7,402 nt of DNA from Bacteriovorax sp. UBA1852 (GTDB lineage: Bacteria; Bdellovibrionota; Bacteriovoracia; Bacteriovoracales; Bacteriovoracaceae): contig DDIK01000146.1 in assembly GCA_002338505.1 (NCBI GenBank), positions 1 through 7,402 of the forward strand, in the 5' to 3' direction. Below the pieces are notes generated by a model. It saw only the letters and a list, made by a program, of their open reading frames with translations. It was not told where the DNA came from and did not search any database. Within the stretch, counting starts at the first letter, position 1, and each line of letters begins with the position of its first letter. The position numbers and the translations under genes were made by a program. Below, one piece after another: positions 1-4,372 of this stretch.

Positions 1-360
1 GTATTTATTTCCTGCTTTAGAATTTACTTTCTTAAATGTTAATGTTGAAGTTGGATGCTTTGGAACATTAAAGAAGTCATTATTTCTTAAGTGAGCATCT
101 AACTTGTCTTTCCATTCACCAGAAAGGTCAGTTGTGTTTATTGTCGTCATATCAACAACAAACTTAGCATTTTTCAGAATATTTTCTTCACTGAAAGTAA
201 CTTCACCTGATTTAAAAGTAACTGTTCCATTATGCTTTCCAGAAACTTTAGTACCTAACCAACCAAGCTTGCTTTTAGAAATATTTATTTTCTTCGTTGA
301 ATCTGCAAAAGTGAAGTTTGTGAGAATCATAGCTGCTGCAATTAATAATAGTTTTTTCAT
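1..360 (-). CDS. YceI-family periplasmic protein (partial, C-terminus outside window)
   Basis: The first 120 codons are visible, and the left edge removes the rest; family members are usually about 190-200 residues. The protein opens with a Sec signal peptide: Lys-Lys, then a hydrophobic run to about residue 18, with likely cleavage after Ala19 (TFA/DS). The mature part matches the YceI lipocalin-like beta-barrel fold: a GWLGTKVSGKHNG stretch near residue 33, then a VVDMTTI strand, and the diagnostic KLDAHLRNNDFFNVPKHP block near residues 88-105. YceI proteins are periplasmic or secreted and bind long isoprenoid or amphiphilic ligands; the ligand here cannot be read. Start choice is firm: ATG at 360 follows GGAG with a 7-nt gap (368-371). 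The gene diverges from a LysR-type regulator, a common arrangement for a regulator and its target, but control is only inferred. Confidence 0.9.
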   Translation of the reverse strand, partial: MKKLLLIAAAMILTNFTFADSTKKINISKSKLGWLGTKVSGKHNGTVTFKSGEVTFSEENILKNAKFVVDMTTINTTDLSGEWKDKLDAHLRNNDFFNVPKHPTSTLTFKKVNSKAGNKY

Positions 361-367
361 TTCTTAT

Positions 368-396
368 CTCCTTTTTAGTTTGATAAATGATTTATA
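368..396 (-). promoter_or_regulatory. Likely promoter -10 and ribosome binding site of the YceI gene
   Basis: Reading leftwards, a TATAAA box lies at 396-391, which would start transcription near 384. A strong AAGGAG ribosome binding site (368-373) sits 7 nt before the ATG. No good -35 is found at 16-18 bp (the hexamer there reads GGAAAC), so the -10 assignment is weaker than the ribosome site. The box is preceded by CCC (CCCATATA), which resembles a heat-shock sigma -10, but no CTTGAA-type -35 stands at the right distance. Confidence 0.5.
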
Positions 397-411
397 TGGG
401 AAAGTGTACTC

Positions 412-440
412 TTGTTTCCGTTCAAAAAAAAGCATATAAT
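412..440 (+). promoter_or_regulatory. Probable promoter of the LysR-type regulator gene
   Basis: A perfect TATAAT is at 435-440, with TTGTTT (3 of 6 matches to the -35 consensus) at 412-417 and a 17-bp spacer containing a run of eight A at 423-430. Predicted transcription start is near 447, giving a leader of about 38 nt before the ATT start at 485. The element lies just upstream of the divergent YceI promoter, so binding at one could affect the other. Confidence 0.55.
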
Positions 441-450
441 AACGACCTAA

Positions 451-469
451 ATGTTCTATTATTAGACAT
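451..469. promoter_or_regulatory. Candidate LysR-type operator (T-N11-A dyad)
   Basis: ATGT and ACAT half-sites flank 11 bases, the T-N11-A geometry typical of LysR-family binding sites. The dyad extends imperfectly inwards (ATGTTCTA against TAGACAT). It falls just downstream of the predicted regulator start site, where binding would fit negative autoregulation. The core is only 4 bp per arm in AT-rich DNA, so chance occurrence is possible. Confidence 0.35.
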
Positions 470-484
470 AACAAAGGCTAACGT

Positions 485-1351
485 ATTAATATTGATCAAC
501 TCCACGTGTTAAAGATTGTTAGCGAGACCGGTAGCTTCACCAAAGCCTCTGAGCGCTTACACAGAGCAAAGTCCGCGGTATCATATGCTATCAACAACCT
601 TGAAGATGAGCTGGGTCTTCAGCTATTAGATCGATCAAAGTATCGCCCTGCACTCACTAAATATGGTGAACAATTATTAGAGAAAGCACAAGGTGTCCTT
701 GATTCATTTGAAGAATTTGAGAACTTTGCCAAAACTTTGTCTAAGAACCAAGAACTCAAAATTCACTTCTCCATTACTGCCCTTTGGCCTCTATCTCAAG
801 TAACACCGATCTTAAAAGATTTAGAAATAGACTTTCCAGAGACTGAACTCGTATTTAATCGAGAGGTGCTAAGTGGAGAGAGGTTACTCTTATCTAAAGC
901 TGTGGATATCGCGATCGTAGAGTTTATTCAAAATAAAGTGGACTTAGAAATCAAGCAAATCGGTACACTCAATATGCCACTAGTTATTTCAGGCTCTCAT
1001 CAACTGGCAAATAAGAAGTCTCTTACACAAAAAGACCTAGAGTCTTATCCACAAATTATTGTGAGAAGTACTCTTAAAGATGATGAAAGAAAATTTGGTG
1101 TGATGGAAGAAGCTAAGAAGTGGTACGTGAATGACCTAGACTCCAAACTAAAACTCATTGAAGAAGGACTTGGCTGGGGCAGATTACCTGATCATCTCGT
1201 TGAAAATAGAATTAAATCTCAAAGCTTAAGTGCTTTAAAAGTTAAGGGTATAGATACTCGAAAGATTGAACTCTTTATTGCTCGCAGAAGAAATGATTAT
1301 CATGGTGTTTTGAGTAATTATCTGTGGGATAAGTTTCAGTCTGTCAAATAG
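485..1351 (+). CDS. LysR-type transcriptional regulator, probable ATT start
   Basis: A 288-residue DNA-binding regulator, normal for the family. Residues 1-65 form the winged helix-turn-helix: SETGSFTKASERLHRAKSAV followed by INNLEDELGLQLLDR. A linker helix follows, then a periplasmic-binding-like effector domain from about residue 95 to the end; the effector cannot be read. The first ATG/GTG/TTG codon is GTG at 506, but starting there removes the first strand and helix residues. Reading back in frame to the stop at 479-481 gives N-I-D-Q-L-H before that codon, the classical LysR N-terminus. The ATT at 485 lies 7 nt after AAAGG (473-477), while the GTG has no ribosome site. I therefore choose ATT 485; ATT 491 and GTG 506 are the alternatives. 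It diverges from the YceI gene and overlaps the convergent ABC gene by 8 bp, with no terminator between. Confidence 0.88.
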   Translation: MNIDQLHVLKIVSETGSFTKASERLHRAKSAVSYAINNLEDELGLQLLDRSKYRPALTKYGEQLLEKAQGVLDSFEEFENFAKTLSKNQELKIHFSITALWPLSQVTPILKDLEIDFPETELVFNREVLSGERLLLSKAVDIAIVEFIQNKVDLEIKQIGTLNMPLVISGSHQLANKKSLTQKDLESYPQIIVRSTLKDDERKFGVMEEAKKWYVNDLDSKLKLIEEGLGWGRLPDHLVENRIKSQSLSALKVKGIDTRKIELFIARRRNDYHGVLSNYLWDKFQSVK

Positions 1352-2351
1352 GTAAAATAAATGCCTTATTCTTAAGAGTAAGCTGTAACTGAGCACCCAC
1401 TTCTATAAATTGATTGGCCTTACAAAGAATGAGATTCTTCTCACCAGTATTAATTTTATAAAGATAAGTTGATCCGAGAAATTCTCGTGACTTCACTCTC
1501 CCTTTCACTTCGCCCTCAGGAGTGATCAAAACATTCTCTGGTCTAATCGCAAGATAAGCAAACTTCTTACCATCTACAAAACCTTTGACACTATATTCAC
1601 CATAAGGCCCTTTGAGGATTACACTATCATCGGTGGTACTTAGAACATTACTTGCAACGAGATTAACAGGACCTGTAAATCGAGCGCAGAAGACATCAAT
1701 AGGATGGTGATATATTTTTTCAGGGTGATCAAATTGTATAACTTTTCCATGAGCTAAAATCAGAAGTCTATCACTTAGAGAATACGCCTCTTCAAGGTGA
1801 TGAGTCACAAGGATTCCCGTCATATTCTTTGACTTCATAAATTCAAATAATTCATTTAGGATTTCTTTCTTTAAAAATTCATCAAGATTTGTAAAAGGCT
1901 CATCTAAAATAATCAGCTTTGGCATTTTTATAACAGACTTAGCAAGTCGAACTCGTTGTAATTGTCCCGCTGATAATTCTGAGAGATTTTTCTTGTCTTT
2001 ATATTCAAGTCCAAAGACTTCAATCATATCTCTAGCGGCATCGATGTCTTTTTCCCCAGAGAGTCCTGCCATTATATTTTCAATAACATTAAGGGTGAAG
2101 TCTAATTCGTCATTTGATTTTAAATAAGCGAAGTCATTCTCAGTAAGACTCTGGCCATTTAAGGTCACGCTTCCTGCATCTGCACTTTCATCACCACTGA
2201 TAATATTTAAAAGAGTCGATTTCCCCGTCCCCGAAGGACCGATAATTGAAACGATCTCTCCTTGATTTAATTCAAAGCTAATATCATGCAATTGGGCCAT
2301 TGCCTTCACATCATAATTCTTACTAATATTTCTTACTTCAAAGTAACTCAT
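1344..2351 (-). CDS. ABC transporter ATP-binding protein, PotA/FbpC-like, with altered Q-loop
   Basis: A 335-residue ATPase that would power import on the cytoplasmic face of a membrane permease. Walker A is GPSGTGKST (38-46), the signature LSAGQ (126-130), Walker B LIILDEP (146-152), D-loop TNLD (154-157) and the switch histidine His184. Residues from about 230 to the end, including AIRPENVLI near 268-276, form a C-terminal TOBE-like regulatory domain. This places it with the polyamine/iron/molybdate/sugar importer ATPases; the substrate is unknown. Aligning the Q-loop region (YLKSNDELDFTLNVIENI, 76-93) with the usual YVFQ..ALFPHLTV.ENI puts Ser79 where the conserved glutamine should be. No permease or binding protein is adjacent. 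Its ATG overlaps the stop of the upstream deacylase gene as ATGA, so translation is probably coupled. It converges on the LysR gene with an 8-bp overlap. Confidence 0.9.
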   Translation of the reverse strand: MSYFEVRNISKNYDVKAMAQLHDISFELNQGEIVSIIGPSGTGKSTLLNIISGDESADAGSVTLNGQSLTENDFAYLKSNDELDFTLNVIENIMAGLSGEKDIDAARDMIEVFGLEYKDKKNLSELSAGQLQRVRLAKSVIKMPKLIILDEPFTNLDEFLKKEILNELFEFMKSKNMTGILVTHHLEEAYSLSDRLLILAHGKVIQFDHPEKIYHHPIDVFCARFTGPVNLVASNVLSTTDDSVILKGPYGEYSVKGFVDGKKFAYLAIRPENVLITPEGEVKGRVKSREFLGSTYLYKINTGEKNLILCKANQFIEVGAQLQLTLKNKAFILPI

Positions 2352-2827
2352 TCTTTTCCCGTCTCTTTAGTGAAGTCACAGATAATTGGTTCAACTAACT
2401 TTAAAAAGTCATTCAATTCAAGTCTTATAGATCTTGAAAGTACCCCTGCATTAAAAACTATATATTCATTATCAAGAATTGAGCGATCAAGATAGTGCTG
2501 ATAAGGATAAATTTCTTTTACAAGTGGAGGTAACGCGCCTTTCACTACCCCACACTTCTCTAAGAGTTCCTCTTGCGTTGCAAAGCGAAGCTTTGAAGAC
2601 TTAAGAACTTTTCTCATTTTTTTATTATCGGCCTCGAGATCCGCTCTCATAGTGAAAATACGAAAGTCATTCTTATCTTTTAAAAAAAGGCTCTTTGCAC
2701 CTTCTCTTAAAACTGAACCACGCATCTTTGAGGCACTAAGGGCCGTTGTTGCACCTTCATGAAAATACTCTTCATATTCAATATTGTGTGACTTGAGTCT
2801 ATGAATGATTTCTTGTTCTATTGTCAT
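2348..2827 (-). CDS. YbaK/ProX-type aminoacyl-tRNA deacylase family protein
   Basis: A 159-residue single-domain protein of the YbaK/aminoacyl-tRNA synthetase-associated fold. Members free-stand or sit in ProRS and hydrolyse mischarged tRNAs (Ala-tRNAPro, Cys-tRNAPro and similar). Family marks visible are the GAKSLFLK segment with conserved Lys45, the G-x3-G-x2-PP motif at 93-101 (GVVKGALPP), and the C-terminal IVFNAGVLSRSIRL strand pair at 123-135. The exact tRNA cannot be assigned: it could be ProXp-like, YbaK-like, or one of the less characterised branches. It is cytoplasmic, with no signal peptide or membrane segment. The ATG at 2827 follows a purine-rich AAGAAGAAG tract directly, a poorly spaced ribosome site, but no better start exists. 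It heads a two-gene unit with the ABC ATPase (ATGA overlap) and diverges from the pseudouridine synthase across 23 bp. Confidence 0.88.
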   Translation of the reverse strand: MTIEQEIIHRLKSHNIEYEEYFHEGATTALSASKMRGSVLREGAKSLFLKDKNDFRIFTMRADLEADNKKMRKVLKSSKLRFATQEELLEKCGVVKGALPPLVKEIYPYQHYLDRSILDNEYIVFNAGVLSRSIRLELNDFLKLVEPIICDFTKETGKE

Positions 2828-2834
2828 CTTCTTC

Positions 2835-2869
2835 TTGCTATAAGTTCGTTATGTATAAACTTATAGCAA
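2835..2869. promoter_or_regulatory. Perfect 12-bp inverted repeat carrying two face-to-face extended -10 elements
   Basis: TTGCTATAAGTT (2835-2846) is repeated exactly in inverse at 2858-2869, separated by 11 bp. Each arm contains TGCTATAAG, which fits an extended -10 (TGnTATAAT with one mismatch). The rightward arm has its box at 2839-2844 and predicts a start at 2851, the A of the pseudouridine synthase ATG. The leftward arm has its box at 2865-2860 and predicts a start near 2853, giving the deacylase a 26-nt leader. Neither has a well-spaced -35, as extended -10 promoters allow. The dyad may also or instead be an operator, since arm centres are 23 bp apart, about two helical turns. The repeat is seen directly; its function is inferred. 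Confidence 0.55.
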
Positions 2870-3489
2870 ATGAAGATCATTTTGTCGTCATCTCTAAAGA
2901 CGAGGGAGTCTCATTTCATTCTGAAGGACTTGTTTCTAAGATTAAAGAAGATCTTGAAATCGAGCTATATCCAGTACATCGCCTTGATGAAGCAACTTCG
3001 GGATTACTAATATTTGCGAAGAGCTCTGACATTGCTCGTAAGTTAGGAGATCTCTTTAGCACAAAGAGGATTAAAAAGACTTATCTCGCTCTTTCAGAAT
3101 CTCGGCCCTCGAAGAAGCAAGGTATGGTCAAAGGCGATATCGAAAAGTCTCGAGGCGGCTCTTATAAGCTCACAAGAAAAATGGAGAATCCAAGCCAAAC
3201 ACGCTTTCTAAGCTATCTTTTAAAAGAAGGCCTAAGGTTATTTGTGCTTCACCCCATAACGGGAAAGACCCATCAGCTTCGAGTGGTGATGAAGTCATTA
3301 GCAGCACCGATTTTAGGGGATGCGCGTTATGGAGATAGAGCCTCAGACCGATGTTATCTTCACTGCTACCGCCTAGAATTTAGTCTGGACAATAGAACCT
3401 ATGACTTTAAAACTTATCCTGACTCTGGTAATAACTTTATAGAGAATCAACAATTAATTGAGGAAATCATCAATGGAAAAAGTATCTGA
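2851..3489 (+). CDS. RluA-family pseudouridine synthase
   Basis: A 212-residue cytoplasmic enzyme that converts uridine to pseudouridine in RNA, most likely rRNA or tRNA; the target site cannot be told. The N-terminus (YKLIANEDHFVVISKDEGVSFHS) is the usual RluA opening strand pair, and there is no S4 domain. The catalytic motif is HRLDEATSGLLIFAKS with Asp46 as nucleophile. The third family motif, PITGKTHQLRVVMKSL (135-150) then PILGDARYG, is intact. It resembles the short RluA-like branch (TIGR01621-type) rather than RluA/C/D themselves. The ATG at 2851 begins the conserved domain. An in-frame TTG at 2821 would add ten unconserved residues and overlap the divergent gene. No ribosome site precedes 2851 and a -10-like box ends 6 bp before it, so the mRNA may be leaderless. 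menB follows with a 17-bp overlap. Confidence 0.92.
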   Translation: MYKLIANEDHFVVISKDEGVSFHSEGLVSKIKEDLEIELYPVHRLDEATSGLLIFAKSSDIARKLGDLFSTKRIKKTYLALSESRPSKKQGMVKGDIEKSRGGSYKLTRKMENPSQTRFLSYLLKEGLRLFVLHPITGKTHQLRVVMKSLAAPILGDARYGDRASDRCYLHCYRLEFSLDNRTYDFKTYPDSGNNFIENQQLIEEIINGKSI

Positions 3490-4372
3490 AATTTTTAATC
3501 CACAGAAGTGGGATGTTGTTCAAGGTTTTGACTTCAAAGATATTACATATCACCGGGCAAAAGACCAAGGAACAGTAAGAATTGCTTTTAACCGTCCAGA
3601 GGTGAGAAATGCCTTTAGGCCTCAAACTGTTGATGAGTTATATCGCGCACTTGATCACGCAAGAATGACGAGTGATGTGGGAGTTGTCCTTATCACTGGA
3701 AATGGACCTTCGCCAAAGGATGCTGGTTGGGCATTTTGCTCTGGTGGAGATCAGAGAATACGTGGAAAAGATGGCTATAAATATGTTGATGAAGATGGCG
3801 CACAAGATCCTGCGAAGCTTGGAAGACTACATATACTTGAAGTTCAAAGACTTATTCGCTTCATGCCTAAGATCGTCGTTGCGGTAGTTCCAGGATGGGC
3901 TGTTGGCGGTGGGCACTCTCTTCATGTTGTTTGTGATCTTACCCTTGCTTCAAAAGAGCATGCGGTCTTTAAACAAACAGATCCAGATGTTGCCTCCTTT
4001 GATTCTGGTTACGGCTCTGCTTATCTAGCAAGACAATGTGGCCAAAAAAGAGCAAGAGAGATCTTCTTTTGTGGGTTTAACTACTCGGCCGAAGAAGCTT
4101 TTCAAATGGGCATGATTAATAAAGTTATTCCTCATAATGAACTTGAAGATGTTGCACTTGAGTGGTCAAAGGAGATGAATTCGAAATCTCCAACCGCTAT
4201 GAGAATGCTAAAGTTTGGTTTCAACTTACTTGATGACGGACTTGTTGGTCAGCAACTATTCGCTGGTGAGGCTACAAGACTAGCTTATGGAACAGAGGAA
4301 GCTCATGAAGGTAGAACGGCCTTTCTTGAAAAAAGAGATCAAGACTATACTGGCTTTCCTTGGCACTTTTAA
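3473..4372 (+). CDS. menB: 1,4-dihydroxy-2-naphthoyl-CoA synthase (MenB), Asp-type class
   Basis: A 299-residue crotonase-fold enzyme of menaquinone synthesis that closes o-succinylbenzoyl-CoA to 1,4-dihydroxy-2-naphthoyl-CoA. MenB marks include NRPEVRNAFRP (40-50), the oxyanion-hole loop FCSGGDQRIRG (88-98), GWAVGGGHSLHVVCDLTLAS (141-160), and QTDPDVASFDSGYGSAY (168-184). As I recall it, the mycobacterial enzyme uses an Asp, a Ser and a Tyr in catalysis; the equivalents here are Asp170, Ser175 and Tyr272. E. coli-type MenB has Gly at the Asp position and needs bicarbonate. The C-terminal block NLLDDGLVGQQLFAGEATRL is also strikingly actinobacterial. The ATG at 3473 has a GAGG site 9 nt upstream (3460-3463); a TTG at 3458 is less likely. 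It overlaps the pseudouridine synthase by 17 bp, so the two are co-transcribed. No other men gene is in the window. Its stop abuts the convergent kinase stop. Confidence 0.95.
   Translation: MEKVSEIFNPQKWDVVQGFDFKDITYHRAKDQGTVRIAFNRPEVRNAFRPQTVDELYRALDHARMTSDVGVVLITGNGPSPKDAGWAFCSGGDQRIRGKDGYKYVDEDGAQDPAKLGRLHILEVQRLIRFMPKIVVAVVPGWAVGGGHSLHVVCDLTLASKEHAVFKQTDPDVASFDSGYGSAYLARQCGQKRAREIFFCGFNYSAEEAFQMGMINKVIPHNELEDVALEWSKEMNSKSPTAMRMLKFGFNLLDDGLVGQQLFAGEATRLAYGTEEAHEGRTAFLEKRDQDYTGFPWHF

Noticed and set aside
391..430. Heat-shock sigma promoter (CCCATATA) for the YceI gene
   Set aside because: The upstream TTGAA-like sequence is about 20 bases away, several bases too far for the usual spacing.
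104..439. Open frame on the plus strand opposite the YceI gene
   Set aside because: It is antisense to a well-supported signal-peptide protein, has no family resemblance, and has no ribosome site.
1365..1382. CTTATTC-TTAA-GAGTAAG hairpin after the LysR stop
   Set aside because: The stem is weak with a wobble pair and no T-run follows, so it does not qualify as an intrinsic terminator. It lies within the ABC coding sequence.
2581..2595. CAAAGC-GAA-GCTTTG perfect small hairpin containing GCGAAGC
   Set aside because: GCGAAGC is a known very stable DNA mini-hairpin, but here it lies mid-gene, codes for ordinary residues (KLRFA) and is followed by no U-tract. Probably chance.
2821..2850. TTG at 2821 as the start of the pseudouridine synthase
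   Set aside because: It adds ten serine-rich unconserved residues, overlaps the divergent gene's first codons and has no ribosome site. The conserved domain starts at 2851.
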